64,000 bases of DNA from Anastrepha obliqua. Taxonomy: Eukaryota; Arthropoda; Insecta; Diptera; Tephritidae. Below the pieces are notes generated by a model. The model was not told where the DNA came from, did not search any database, and saw nothing but the letters and a program-made list of their open reading frames with translations. Shown one piece after another: positions 52,992-64,000 of the stretch (the first letter of the stretch is position 1; each line of letters starts with the position of its first letter). The position numbers were made by a program, and so were the translations under genes. The stretch is taken from NCBI RefSeq assembly GCF_027943255.1, contig NC_072896.1, positions 62,638,501 to 62,702,500 of the forward strand, in the 5' to 3' direction.

Positions 52992-54316
52992 GCTTCTGCG
53001 TACTGCGACCAAAGTAGATCTATTGTGCAAAGCCTGCTAAGTTGCACTATATTTTGAGGTTTTTAACACATTCGGGGATTTATTGTTCCACAGTTTATAT
53101 AGAGGCCCAGCAGTACAACAAAGGCGCTGAATCCGTTTTCTGCCTAGCGCTCTACATTAATGTATTGTATAAAATTAATGCTTATTGAAGCAAAAGAGGT
53201 TTTTAATAATATGTATGGATCTTGGAGACGGAGGTAACGACCACGACTCTGAGATAGGGACGCACATTCATTTTTCAGCACAATTTTGTCTACCCTTTCA
53301 AGCTGTTATCTAAAATATAAGGGTGCATTTGACTGACTCAATTAACTCAAATTCCATTTATTTTCTGTATTTGATTTGATATAATAAACACACTATCGAT
53401 AAAAATTTGTGCTTGCAGTATGGCAGAAGTAGAAAGTTGCCAGTTTTTGTGCATTCTGTTATGGCATACGGCACGTAGTGGCGCCTTCTACTCAATTACA
53501 CATAATCTATTTTTCTGTCAGTCAAATTCGTTGCCGCAACGGTTGCAAAGCCCTATTCTGATGAATCTATTCGTCACTTGCTAACGGTTGGTTAATCGAA
53601 AACGCTAATTAATTTTGTCGCTGTCGTAACATCCTTACTATGTGCTGTAACCCCCACTTTATAGCTAAATGTTAGTTGTTTACTGAAAGGGAAATATATC
53701 GATAAGATATTAGCATTTCGAATTTCAGTGATTCTTTAATGTGATCATTTGCAATACTCAACATAAATAAGAGTTTCGCTCACTTTTGTTAACGTAATGT
53801 TTTAGCCACTTTAAAAAACATAGTGTCAAAAAAGCAAAATCTTTGTTTTATCGATTAAAACTTTGTAAAGCGGCTTGAGGAAACGATATAAGGTAAAAGA
53901 TGACTTATTTAGTGTCCGTAAAAACATGTTCGGGGAATTTGGGATGGTGCCGTTTTGTTGTGTTAGGAGTCGTAATAACATTTGCCTAGAATAGCTTCAC
54001 CGGGCTTATTGAGTTCACTTAACGGTAGATTTAGGAAATTTGTTCTCTTGCTGTGGTTGAATGATGGCAGGGCAAGATATTGGTATAGTGCGGGGCTTCA
54101 GATAGCCAATACGACCACTTCGTCTGGAAGAACATAAGAAGCTACCATTTGGCCTCTTGTCCAGGTTTTAAATAGAGTAACTGTTGATTTTGTAAAGGAG
54201 AATGTAAGACCCACTTTCTAAACATAAAAATGGTGGTTTACAGGTTTTAATTAATTTTTAGGTGATTTTCTAGTCACTACGATGTTCTATGATATTTATC
54301 GGTGGGAAATTCTTAG
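52992..54316. other. Long non-coding stretch
   Basis: Nothing certain. The part from about 53950 to 54190, read on the minus strand, has the look of a decayed non-LTR 3' region but no motif that I can stand behind. Confidence 0.4.
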
Positions 54317-54318
54317 TA

Positions 54319-55224
54319 CAGGGTGGGCCATATAGAGTTTGCTTTTTGAACCACCTATTTTTTTTTTGAGAATGGTAACACAAATGATATGTCAAATGTG
54401 TTTATAATTTACTTAAAGGTTTAACATTTACGAAATGGGACGCTATACGCTTGAACAAAATTGGGAAATATTGGAAACCTATTTCCAAAGTGGTGAGTCT
54501 TGTTCTTCTGCTTCTGATGAAGCTCATTTTCACATCGGTGGCTACGTCAATAAGCAAAATTTGTCGGATTTGGGGCTCAGAAAATCCACACATTACTGTA
54601 GAGAAGCAAGTGAATCCACAACGAGTCACTGTTTGGTGCGGTTTTTGGTCTGGCGGCATCATCGGGTCATTTTTTCGAAAATGAGCGAGGAACCGCGGTT
54701 ACTGTAAATGCGAGCGTTACCATGACATGCTCAACGAGTTTTTTGTTTCCAAATTGAAGAGGATAACATGAACGACATTTAGTTTCAACAGGACGGTGCA
54801 ACTTGTCACACTGCCAAAGTTACACTCGAACTTTTGGCTACGGTTTTTGAAAACCGAATAATCAGCCGAAATTCCGATATCAATTGGCCGCCTCGGAGCT
54901 GTGATTTATGTAAGCCCGTTGGACTATTTTTTGTGGCGAGCCGTTAAGGACAAATGCTATGCGAACCATCCAGAGACGATTGATGCTTTAAAACACGAAA
55001 TCGAAGTTGCCATTCATGAAATCGGAGCCCAAACAATCGAAAATGTGCTTAAAAATTGGGTTGATCGAATGGCCTACTATAAAGCCAGTCGTGGCAGTCA
55101 TTTGAACGATATTATTTTTCATTCATAAATGACAATGTCTTCAAAATAAAAAAAAGTTTGAAAAAATATTGATTAGTTTTTTTTTATAGCCGAATCAAAA
55201 AGCAAATTTTTCATGGCCACCCTG
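54319..55224 (+). mobile_element. IS630/Tc1/mariner-like element, internally deleted
   Basis: It starts CAGGGTGGGCCATATAGAGT and ends in the complement of CAGGGTGGCCATG, both with TTTGCTTTTTGA inside. TA lies on each side (54317-54318 and 55225-55226). The transposase starts MGRYTLEQNWEILETYFQSG at 54435, loses most of its DNA-binding region, then continues in other frames (DEAHFHIGGYVNKQN with the first catalytic Asp; NPQRVTVWCGFW) and ends at 55128 (SPLDYFLWRAVKDKCYANHP; GSHLNDIIFHS). Frameshifts kill it. Confidence 0.88.
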
Positions 55225-55439
55225 TATAATGTAACACGTTTTCAAAAAAAAAAGGTTGTAAATAGAGGATAGAGAGGTGTATACCTATCTTACAATTGAA
55301 ACATAAACGTTCACTTGAAGGTTGTTGGTAAATCTGTAGTAGTTTTTTCTTTAGTTTAGAATTGAATTTTACAGAAGCGTCGACTAAAAGGGCTTTTATA
55401 AATGTGTAGAATTTCGCATAGAACTTTTTGCGTAGATCA

Positions 55440-56388
55440 CCTTTCTGCGAGGGCGGCTTCGGCAGCCCTTCGAAAAAATAATCCTCATCAGTCCAACTCC
55501 GGCTACGCCATCCATAGTATTTTTGCTTAGAACTCCATTCCACGTTAAAACCATTGAACCAAATATTTAAACGTCATATCCGTGAGTGCAGTATGGATGC
55601 ATTCAACCCCATCCGCATTATCAACACTCAACTGAAATACTTCATATTTGTTCATATTTTTATTTTCATTTGCAGGTGTCGGCAACACTATATGATATTG
55701 GTAATTGCATTTGCATTTCCGAATATTTCGAATACAACTATAAAAATAAATGAAAACGCGTGTGAGTGTATATTTTTTGGGGGATTCTGCTGTTTCCGTG
55801 GCGCCGCAATGTTATGGCGGATTCGTATAGAACTCAACAAAAGAAAACGAAATGAAAGAGTAAAATTTGTTGATATCTCGCTTAGTTTTCGAGATATTGA
55901 ACAAAAAAAGGCTGGAACTTCGAATAATGTATATTGGGCAATTTTTGCATTTGCAATGGTTTTAACATGGAAAGGATTTCTACGCAAAAATACTGTGGAT
56001 TGCGTAGCCGGAGTTGGACTGATGAGGGTTATTGTTTTGAAGCGCGGCCGAAGGCCGCCCACGCGAAAAGAAGTTCTACGCAAAAATACTGTGGATTGCG
56101 TAGCCGGAGTTGGACTGATTAGGGTTATTTTTTTGAAGCGCGGTCAAAGGCCGCCCACGCGATAAGGTGTTCTACGCAAAAATACTGTGTTAATTAATTT
56201 AATTTAATTTTAATTACTTTATTTTTTTTGTGATACGCTTGATATCATTGTTTTTGTCCTCGGTTTATATTCGGTTAATATCTCGAAAACTAAGCGAGAT
56301 ATCAAAAAATGTTACTCATTCATTTCGTTTTCTTTTGTCGAGTTCTATAAGAATCCGCCATAACATTGCGGCGCCACAGAAACAGCAG
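55440..56388. repeat. Foldback cluster: nested inverted and tandem repeats
   Basis: A 94-bp unit (ACGCAAAAATACTGTGGATT, then GCGTAGCCGGAGTTGGACTG) is tandem at about 55979-56166 plus a short third start. An inverted copy lies at 55440-55545. Separately, 55787-55899 is the inverted repeat of 56277-56388 (CTGCTGTTTCCGTGGCGCCG and complement), about 112 bp with few mismatches. Open frames across it, such as the 203-codon one, have no homology and are by-products of the repeat. Confidence 0.8.
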
Positions 56389-57132
56389 TAATGCCATTTT
56401 TTGCGAATTTAAGTGTAGTTTAGAAAAACATATTGTTACGAATTTTTTACCGCTAAGAACCATATTTTTTTTTCATTTCATTTCATTTATTGCCCAAAAG
56501 CTAAGAACCATATAAATCTCTGTGAGTTCAATCACTGGATTGTTGAATAAAACAAACAAAAATTAAGGCAACACACTTGTTCCAACTCTTTACTTCTTAA
56601 TGTACACGTTCAGCCTAAGACTGAATCATTCTATTACTCTTCGTTTATTCGCTCACAAGTTTAATTTCCTACTGAATATCCCATGCGCATGCACCTCGTC
56701 TTATATACATGTGTTTCATAACTATCGTAATTTCTAGATCTAGCAACTCTTATCTTGTGGCGAGTTCTGTTGTAGCAGAAGCTTACTAGTCACCTGTCGC
56801 CTTCGTCTAACTCATATAGCCGTAGAACCAGAAAGCAAAGCGAAATGAGTATCTAAGGTATCGGCATTAAAAACCAGTTATTTTATATTTTGCGACTTTG
56901 AGAAGTCTGACGTTAGCTCCCTTCCCAATACAAAACAAAAAACAAAATAAACAAAAGTAGTAGACGCTATGGTTAGAAATGTGTTCGTATGCGTCTAATA
57001 TCTTGGGTTTGGTTGTGTCCATTGCTTTCGCCTACTCTTCGTTTTCACAAACAAGTAATTCATCACAACAACGCGGCGAATTCGGAAGGTGTAATCTTGT
57101 ATTCTATCATTCTTGCCGAGAAAATGTGCGAT
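56389..57132. other. Non-coding, possible LTR-like remnant
   Basis: TGTTACGAATTTTT near 56439 resembles the start of gypsy-type LTRs, but no partner or target duplication was found. A short stretch at about 56900-57115 resembles 20380-20540 (CCAATACAAAACAAA and TTGTATTCTATCATTCTTGC), so a further repeat family is likely. Confidence 0.35.
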
Positions 57133-57370
57133 GTTGTTGTTGTTGTAGCAGTAACTTTGCCCTGTCAGTGTAGTGTAATCACCACTCATCTTCGTCTAGC
57201 TCATCTAACGGTAGGCCCAGGAAACTAGCTGTTTCAACAAGTTGGGTCCAGAGGGAGAGGGGTGTTAGATGAGTGGGTTTGATGGGGCATGTGAAAAGGT
57301 GGTTAGTGTCGTGCGGGGTGCCTTCACATGCCGGACATATGTTTAGTATGTCGGGGTCGATTGTGGCAAA
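57133..57370 (-). pseudogene. 3' fragment of the EN + RT non-LTR family
   Basis: Read on the minus strand it encodes IDPDILNICPACEGTPHDTN, HLFTCPIKPTHLTPLSLWTQ and FLGLPLDELDEDEW, and ends with a (CAA)n tail near 57133-57150. It matches the end of the element at 48960-51522. Confidence 0.85.
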
Positions 57371-57952
57371 GCCTCGGCGTGACATGCAATGCCTCCAAAA
57401 ATAAATATATTTTTTTTAATTGGCGATTTCACTCAAACTACCATACGTGGTATTTTAAATTAGTTCACAAAGTTGTTTTTTTATAGAAGTTTAAGTTCGG
57501 TTTGAACCCACGTGTGTTTTATAAGAATAATTTCACTTTTTACAAAGTGTGCAGTCGTTTGTGCCCGGTGACTTAATACAACTGACAGTTCGTTGCCACA
57601 ATTGTGTCTAAATATGTACTTTAATACTAAAATTTACCCTACCACTTGCTGCCCATTATTCTTGTTGTTGTCACGTGCGAACCTTTAGACGCGAGGTCAG
57701 CAATATTGGTGAGAATAAAGTTTTGGTCGGATGCGCCTTTGCTGGTGTTAACTTATATATACTTATACATATAAATTAATAAAATCAGTTAAATTTAAAT
57801 AATAATAATGGTATATGCGAACAGATGTCATAAAAACTTGTTGTTAAATAAAATATAATATTTAAATATATATATGTATATGCATGCATATACTTAAAAA
57901 CCACAATAACCTAATCTCATCTCATCTTTTTCAGTAACAGAAAGAACTCAAC
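57371..57952 (+). promoter_or_regulatory. 5' flank and 5' UTR of GMP synthase
   Basis: A pyrimidine-rich acceptor (CTCATCTTTTTCAG) ends at 57934, 19 bp before the ATG, suggesting an intron in the 5' UTR. No core promoter could be assigned. Confidence 0.45.
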
Positions 57953-60900
57953 ATGAATGTAACTAGTAAATTTTTATCGGCAGAGAACGGTATGCGCCAT
58001 GACAAAGTAGCAATACTGGATGCTGGTGCACAATATGGAAAGGTAAATAATACCTTTATTCTGTCAAAAAAATACCAGGAATTGTTCAATAAAAGTAATT
58101 GTTTAATCATCAATATTTATTTTGTCGTCTTCAAAATAAGCTCCGTTCGAAGCAATACACATATGCCAACGATTAGTCCAGTCATCAAAGCATATTTTAA
58201 ACGCGTTTGAAGACATCTTCCTCAGCTCCTCCAACGAATTCTCCTTAATGGCCTCTATCGACTTAAAGCGGCGTCCAGGCAGTGCCAATTAAAGTTTTGG
58301 GAAAAGATGTTTGTCGAGTTTTTGGCCAAAAAAGTGTACACAATATGAGCCTTGTGAGATGGTGCGTTATCATGGTGCAATATCCATGAGTTATCTTTCC
58401 ACAAAATGGACCGTTTCCTACGCAAATTCTCTCTCAAATATAGCATGACTTCCAAATAATATTCTTTATTTACCGTAGAACCATTTGGAACAAATTCCGA
58501 GTGCACAACACCATGATAATCAAAGAAAACGTGTAGCATGACTTTCACTTTTGACCGACTTTGACGTGGTTTTTTGGGTTTCGGATCATGTGGATAGCGC
58601 CATTCAACCGCCTGTTGACTGGTTTGATGCGCTGGATAAACGATGGGTCCGAATTTACTTGCTCAAGCATGTCTTCAGCCACCTTCTTCCGATGCATTTT
58701 TTTAAAGAAATTCAACTCTCTTGGAACGAGTCGAGCAGCCACGCGTCTTATGCCCAACTGATGTTGTAAAATGTTGCGAATTGATTCGTGAGACGCTCTA
58801 AGGTCACGGCTAAATGATGGTTTTCCAGCACCATTTCCTCGACGTTTTCATCCGTTGATGGGCGACCAGATCGGGGCAATTATACCACGACTTCTCGGTC
58901 CTCTGCAACTCGTATACCCGTGTTCTTGATAAAGCACACTCGCTATAGGCTTTTTGCAACATTTTCAACGATTCGGCACACGAAATCCCGTTCAAACACA
59001 CAAAATTTAAGACAAATTCTTTGTTCGATATTTTTATCCATAGTGAAAATCGCACACCTGTAGTTGACTGATATAATTAAATGCCAAAAACAAACTAATT
59101 GACAGATCACGCTCAAACTCTGCGACACTATAGAGAACAGTTGTACCAATATTCCCGCAAAAAAAATGTAGACATATGTGTAACACGCGCTTTTTAAATG
59201 AACAAATCCCGATATTTGTTTGACAGAATGTATACAATTATACATATATAAGTAGCTTAAAGTTAAATTTGTTTAAAATCTGTTAACTAATGTTTAGTCT
59301 GAAGAGTAATCTATATATATATAATACAATATATATATACAGGGTGAACGATATGAAGTGTTACCAACTTCACACTGCCTGTATCTGTAAAACAGCTTAT
59401 GACATCAACGTCAAAATTGTTCTAATGACAGTTCAATATATTGTTTATAAGCCATCAAAAGCATTTGCGTCTCAGTTTTGTTGAATTTTTTTTTCTGTGA
59501 TGGAATTCAAACGTAATAGTGTGATTGCGTTATAATTGGCTGGAAAATCACAACCAGCCAATGTTCGTGCGCTCAGTCACCTCAAAGTGAATAAAATGTT
59601 TGTGTATCGCACTATAAAACGTTACAATAATACTGGTGGCATTGCAAAACGCTATTGAGGTGGACCAAAAAAAAACCGCAACAACGCCAGAAATGGTTCG
59701 GAAAGTGAAGGCTCGACTTGAACGAAATCCACGTCGAAGTGGAAGAAAAATGTCCAAAGAACTGAAAATATCGCATGACAGCATTCGACGCATATTGAAA
59801 AATGAGCTCAAGGTCAAGGCTTACAAGTTCCAAAAAGCGCACGATCTTTCACCCCAGCAAAAAAAAGTTCGGTGCGAAAGAGCAAAGGAGTTGTTGCGCT
59901 TGCACGAACGTGGCAAATTTCCTAATATTGTGTTTTCTGCTGAAAAAAATTTCCCAATTGAGCAGTTCATAAACACTCAAAACGATCGTGTTTACTTGAC
60001 CGAACGCTTATACGAGAATTTGAGCCTACGTATGGCCACTCGAAGCAATTTCCCATCGCAAGTAATGGTTTGGGCCGCAGTGACCGCTGATGCACGCTGA
60101 TGAACGCTCTCCAATCGTTTTTATCGAGCCTGGTGTCAAAGTGAATGCGACTTTTTATCGGGAAAATGTTTTAGAAGCTGCTTTAGAGCCGTGGACACGC
60201 AAACATTTCGGTCTAGGACCATGGACGTTCCAACAGGACTCGGCACCGTCTCATAAAGCTCGTATGAACCAAGAATGGTTAAAAAGTCATGTTCCACACT
60301 TTATTTCGTCCACACAATGGCTTTCGAATTCGCCAGACGCGAATCCGATGGACTATTCCATCTAGTCCATTTTGGAGAGCAAGGTGAGCTCTAAAAAATA
60401 TGCCAGTATGATGCGCTGAATAGGTAACACTTCATATCGTTCACTCTGTATATATATATATTTAATTGGCGCGTACACCCTGAAGAGTAATCGGTAGACC
60501 CTAAATAAATAAATAAATATATCTATTATTTGCAGGTGATAGATCGTAAAGTACGAGAATTACTTGTGGAGTCAGAAATTTTGCCGTTGGACACTCCCGC
60601 TGTTATATTACGTACGAAGGGGTATATTGGTATAATAATATCAGGAGGACCAAACTCAGTATATGCTGAAGATGCACCCATTTATGACCCTGATATTTTT
60701 AAAATAAAAATACCTGTACTTGGAATTTGTTATGGCATGCAACTGATAAACAAAGAATTTGGCGGTACCGTGCATAAAAAAGATGTGCGTGAAGATGGAC
60801 AAGAAAATATTGAGATCGAAACTGGTTGTCCCTTATTCAAGTAAGCTAATATTTATTTATAAATATACATACATATATGGCATCATTGATGGTCAAACCA

Positions 60901-63727
60901 GTTTCAGTATATATTTTGCTTTAAGTTTGCACATTCAAAGACAACTACAAGAATGGGCTGTTAATTTAAAATCATGCATGATTTTAGTTTAGTTTGGGTA
61001 ATTTAATTTTAATTTTATAATTTCCTGCACTCAAATCCATATTAATATAATTCATATCATAGTTTCGTGGGATAGTCAATTGATTTTTTTTTTAAGTCAT
61101 ATAGCCTGTTAGGATTTAAATCAGTGCATAGATTAGCATAGTTTAGATAGGGCTCCATTAATTTACATGCATACAATATATGTGGCAGAATGCTTCCTTG
61201 AGAGAAGAAATATTTTTAAGTTGAATAAAACGTATTTGATTTATTTACTTCTTTAGTTACAAAAGCAAAACACAAACTTTATTTTATATATAACGGTAAC
61301 TAATTGCAGCAGCATGTAAATATAGCAACCAAAAAGGTTTTTTGCTTTAAAAATATAGTGAAGAAATAAATAAATTTATTTAGTAATTCTAGAATTTCTT
61401 GGATTCTTATAAACTATAAAAAAAATATTTAATGATAATAGTTCATATTTACCTATATGACAGTGACAATTTCAAAGTTTGTTTGGAAGATAGTGACAAT
61501 TCCAAAGTTTGTTTGGAAGATGAAAAATCAAAAGCTACAGAATTTGGCTTGGAAAGTAATGAGTGATGGTTTTAAAAATCCAATTAATGTTATATATTTT
61601 TTTTATTTTGGCGCGTACACCCTTGTTTGGGTGTTTGGCCGAGCTGCTCCTCCTATTTGTGGTGTGCGTCTTGATATTGTTCCACAAATGGAGGGACCTA
61701 CAGTTTCAAGCCGACTCCGAACGGCAAATATTTTTTATGTTTTTACGTTTTCTTAATTTTGTTGTTTCACCGAGATTCGAACCAACGTTCCCACAAACTT
61801 TATTAAGTCAAATATATTTTGTTTTTGCATAATAAATCAAAAAAATTTGGTCATTCGAAATATTAATTTTTGCCATCAGACTCTTATTTGCAAGGATCAA
61901 ATAACATTTGTGCGTTCAAATTTTGAATCATGCCTTATTTCATTAGAAGACTCAGTATTAGTACATACAAGTGGTAATTCACCCGCTTCGGTGGCAGGGA
62001 CATGGATTCTGGAGACCCCTTCTGTGTCTGTGTCCTTAAAAAGGCCCGATCGGCGGAAGTGACACCCACAGAGGCCACCGGGTCCTCGATACGCACTGGC
62101 GCTTCCAAATTGTCTTGCTCTCTACGTAAGCGGAGGAAGACGGTGGCTGAAAGCAGCACACATCCCTGCCCTGAGGCTGATGCTGATATCCGCGCCACGA
62201 TCCCCCAAGGTACGAGCGTGATATCGGCGCCAATCAATGTGGGGGGCGATAGTTCTACTGAGCCGCGGTCTAACCGCCGCCTCGACAACAAATCCAACCC
62301 AGCTGTCTGACCGGCGAAAATTTCGTCAGTGGAGCATGGCGAGCTGGATCTTCGCCCGAGCACATCCAAGGGTGTGGCCAAGCCATCCTATAACGAGAAA
62401 GCTGCTGGCCCCCGACCTGTGGCTGTGATCGGAAAACTGACCATCAGTTGACTGATGCAGAAATTAAATACTGCAAAAGCCGGCGGATGCGTTGGGTTGT
62501 TGCCTCCGGTCCTGAAGCCAACGCGAAGGGCTATGAGACAAAGGACGGCACCATAAGGGTGACGTGCGCGTCTCCGGCCAACTTCGAGTGGATCAGGTCC
62601 GCTGTCAATAACGTGCCAACCATGGAGCCCACTCGCTTCGCGGCCTACAGCGAGGAGAGTGTATCCTTCAGGAAGGCCATCTGCTGGATTCCGGATCCCG
62701 ATCTGTCCACAGCGGATGTCCTGTCCTGCCTGCGTGCCCAGAACCCCGGCATTAACACGAGGCTTTGGCCAACTCGCTCGCACACCAAGAGTAGCAACAG
62801 GGAAGGAAAGGAAGGGGCTTCTCTTGTGTTGCGAGTGGATGAGGCCAGTGGTGATGTCATGGGCTCTCGGTACAGGAACCGTCTGAGTCTTTTCTTTGGG
62901 ACTGTCACCTTCCATGTCTATCCCAAATAAGTGGCTCAGACTGGGGTTCCTGTAGTTACTGTCCCCTGACACGTAGCGACGCTTCGATCAATTTGCAAAC
63001 GGACGTTATATGGTATATGAGTACGTACGCTAGCGTTTTATCTGTTTAATCGCAGTGTCTGTATTATGAGCAGTTTTATATTGGAAGCATGCTAAAGCCG
63101 TCCTTGCAATCCTCGATTACGCGTGTGATTTGCTTCATATCAGTATAGCTATGTGGAATTTTTTTATTGATCAATAGGCAACAGTGACTGATAGGCCGAA
63201 CCATATGTAGGAGAACATGATTATTAAATATATTAGTCAGATTTATACTAGTTAATTAATTATGAATCTAATTGTAATTCATTTAAGCAAATAAGTAAAT
63301 TGTATGATTTACTTAAAGCCTCCATAGCTAATTATGATTTTTCAATTTCAGTCGCCTAAGTCGAACACAATCAGTGTTACTAACACATGGTGATAGCGTA
63401 GAACGTATAGCAGATAAAATGAAAGTAGGCGGTTGGTCATCGAATCGCATTGTAACGGCAATTTATAACGAGGCCTTGAGAATATACGGCGTGCAGTTTC
63501 ATCCTGAGGTAAAGTGATGCCTGTATATTTTTGGTACCTATATATTAAATATAATTAGGTTTGTTAAATTGCTACATTATTAGGTGGATCTTACAACTAA
63601 TGGTAAACAAATGCTCTCAAACTTTTTGTTCGACATTTGCGAAGCAACTCCTAATTTTACACTGAATAATCGAAGAGATGAATGCATTAGATACATCAAG
63701 GAAAAAGTTGGAAACAATAGAGTTTTG
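57953..63727 (+). CDS. bur: GMP synthase (glutamine-hydrolysing), N-terminal exons
   Basis: This enzyme converts XMP, ATP and glutamine to GMP in purine synthesis in the cytosol. The window covers four coding exons: 57953-58042, 60536-60840, 63352-63508 and 63584-63727, all with GT-AG introns and a continuous frame (696 nt, 232 codons). They encode the class I glutamine amidotransferase domain: [12 protein letters not shown] then [23 protein letters not shown], the nucleophile Cys in [11 protein letters not shown], and VQFHPEV with the catalytic His and Glu. The last exon seen ([12 protein letters not shown]...) leads toward the ATP pyrophosphatase domain, whose SGGVDSS motif should follow beyond 64000. 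Introns 1 and 2 are about 2.5 kb each because of transposons. The symbol is the Drosophila name, by homology. Confidence 0.93.
58057..59230 (-). mobile_element. Mariner element in GMP synthase intron 1
   Basis: Inverted ends share ATTCTGTCAAA and a following AT..GGGATTTGTTCA-like block (58058-58090 and 59190-59228). The transposase, minus strand, is broken by frameshifts: start [20 protein letters not shown] (near 59045), helix-turn-helix, [19 protein letters not shown] (58757), [36 protein letters not shown] (second catalytic Asp, near 58380), ending [20 protein letters not shown] (58103). It starts about 15 bp after the exon 1 donor. Confidence 0.85.
59299..60492 (-). repeat. Severely truncated SINE insertion with 13-bp target duplication, split by the Tc1-type element
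   Basis: CTGAAGAGTAATC occurs at 59299-59311 and again at 60480-60492. Between them are only a TA-rich tail and the last 18 bp of the SINE (AATTGGCGCGTACACCC, about 60463-60480), apart from the Tc1-type element sitting in the TA tail. Confidence 0.7.
59340..60448 (+). mobile_element. Tc1/mariner-type element in GMP synthase intron 1
   Basis: Ends CAGGGTGAACGATATGAAGT and its complement (60425-60448), flanked by TA. Two overlapping frames, 59636-60100 and 60090-60365, encode [52 protein letters not shown] and [20 protein letters not shown]. The first catalytic motif reads FSAEKNF where relatives have FSDEK, so the Asp is lost. A stop and a deletion remove the C-terminus. Dead. Confidence 0.87.
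60841..61607. other. GMP synthase intron 2, left part
   Basis: AT-rich, with a 28-bp direct repeat (GACAATTTCAAAGTTTGTTT) at about 61464-61520. Nothing else seen. Confidence 0.5.
61608..61797 (-). repeat. tRNA-derived SINE, internally deleted
   Basis: It begins TTGGCGCGTACACCCTTGTT and ends at the B-box-like CACCGAGATTCGAACCAACG. The middle with the GCCTGCCGAGGGGC motif is missing. Confidence 0.8.
61965..62972 (+). pseudogene. LOA-type ORF1 relic in GMP synthase intron 2
   Basis: It resembles 25080-26340 of the intact element: [34 protein letters not shown], then the conserved C-terminal domain at 62448-62930 ([40 protein letters not shown]). A block near the 5' end is deleted and the middle changes frame. 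ORF2 is absent beyond its first few bases, so the element is truncated on the 3' side as well. Confidence 0.85.
62973..63351. other. GMP synthase intron 2, right part
   Basis: AT-rich, ending in the acceptor TTTTTCAATTTCAG at 63338-63351. Confidence 0.6.
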
Positions 63728-63867
63728 GTAAGATTTATTTTATTTGCTTGTATTGAACAGTAATGTATCTAAAATCATTATCAGTTTTGTAAGAGACTTT
63801 ACATTTATTGAAAAATTATTTCTATTCGTATCAAAATTTTATATTTAATAAGATTTAGGACACTTTT

Positions 63868-64000
63868 ACTGATGTGGGCGTCAAGGACTTCTCAGAAGAA
63901 ATAAGATCAAGCTAATGGGCCTATATTCCTTTGAAAGTATCGCGTTGTTCTTACCTGCTTCCGGTATAAACACAACCCTTGCTTCTCTCTCTTGCTGCAA
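63868..64000 (-). pseudogene. Reverse-transcriptase fragment at the window edge
   Basis: The minus-strand frame reads VVFIPEAGKNNAILSKEYRP, then ISLILFLLRSP and a stop. This is the RT motif just upstream of the palm in jockey-like elements. It lies inside GMP synthase intron 4 and continues past the edge. Confidence 0.6.

Noticed and set aside
55554..56165. 203-codon open frame as a gene
   Set aside because: It runs through the foldback and tandem units, repeats the same peptide twice and has no homology.
56439..56960. Solo LTR of a gypsy element
   Set aside because: Only a TGTTACG-like start was seen; no matching end, target duplication or second copy in the window.
1..64000. CRISPR array, bacterial operon or phage region
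   Set aside because: No spaced short repeats of that kind, and the introns, mariner, P and non-LTR elements show a eukaryotic insect genome.

Overview
The window is eukaryotic and insect, most likely from a tephritid fruit fly or a close dipteran relative. The host genes have short fly-type introns, non-coding DNA is AT-rich with many tacatacatatgtatg-type runs, and the transposons are of fly types (mariner/Tc1-like, P-like, Helentron-like, LOA, I, gypsy and a tRNA-derived SINE). The species assignment is an inference; the coding content is seen directly.

Four kinds of host gene can be supported. They are a small serine/threonine kinase (16607-17528, minus), the replication factor Mcm10 in two copies (21476-23577 and 36792-38516, plus), an intronless tandem-domain tyrosine-phosphatase-like gene in two copies (34523-35905, truncated; 45692-47722, complete), and the first four coding exons of GMP synthase (57953-63727, plus, running off the right edge). 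A short unidentified terminal exon lies at 20212-20382 (minus). Everything else recognisable is mobile DNA.

Layout: 1-5400 holds transposon debris, an internally deleted Tc1/mariner-like element, a spliced orphan gene fragment and a foldback element. 5438-8448 is a 3 kb DNA transposon with terminal inverted repeats, coding for an uncharacterised protein family. 9215-10798 has a mariner-like remnant with a duplicated end and a 5'-truncated non-LTR element. 11290-16540 is a decayed gypsy element broken up by mariner and non-LTR sequence. The kinase follows, then a TTAA-flanked element carrying Helentron-type coding pieces (17768-19943).

The centre, 20553 to 47041, is one direct tandem duplication of a block running from the Mcm10 5' flank to the middle of the phosphatase gene. 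The junction is at 35871/35872, with CC microhomology, and it is what truncates the first phosphatase copy. Later insertions are private to one copy: an apparently intact LOA-type retrotransposon (24994-30092) and an I-type element (about 31060-34130) in copy 1, and a pogo-like MITE (about 38725-39300) and a P-like element (41039-44471) in copy 2. For three of them the other copy preserves the empty site. The left copy keeps the complete Mcm10 and the right copy keeps the complete phosphatase gene. The second Mcm10 has lost about 105 internal residues in frame.

The right third (47723-64000) contains non-LTR fragments, three internally damaged Tc1/mariner-type elements, a foldback repeat cluster, and GMP synthase, whose introns are packed with mariner, Tc1-like, SINE and LOA remnants. 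No rRNA, functional tRNA or CRISPR was seen.
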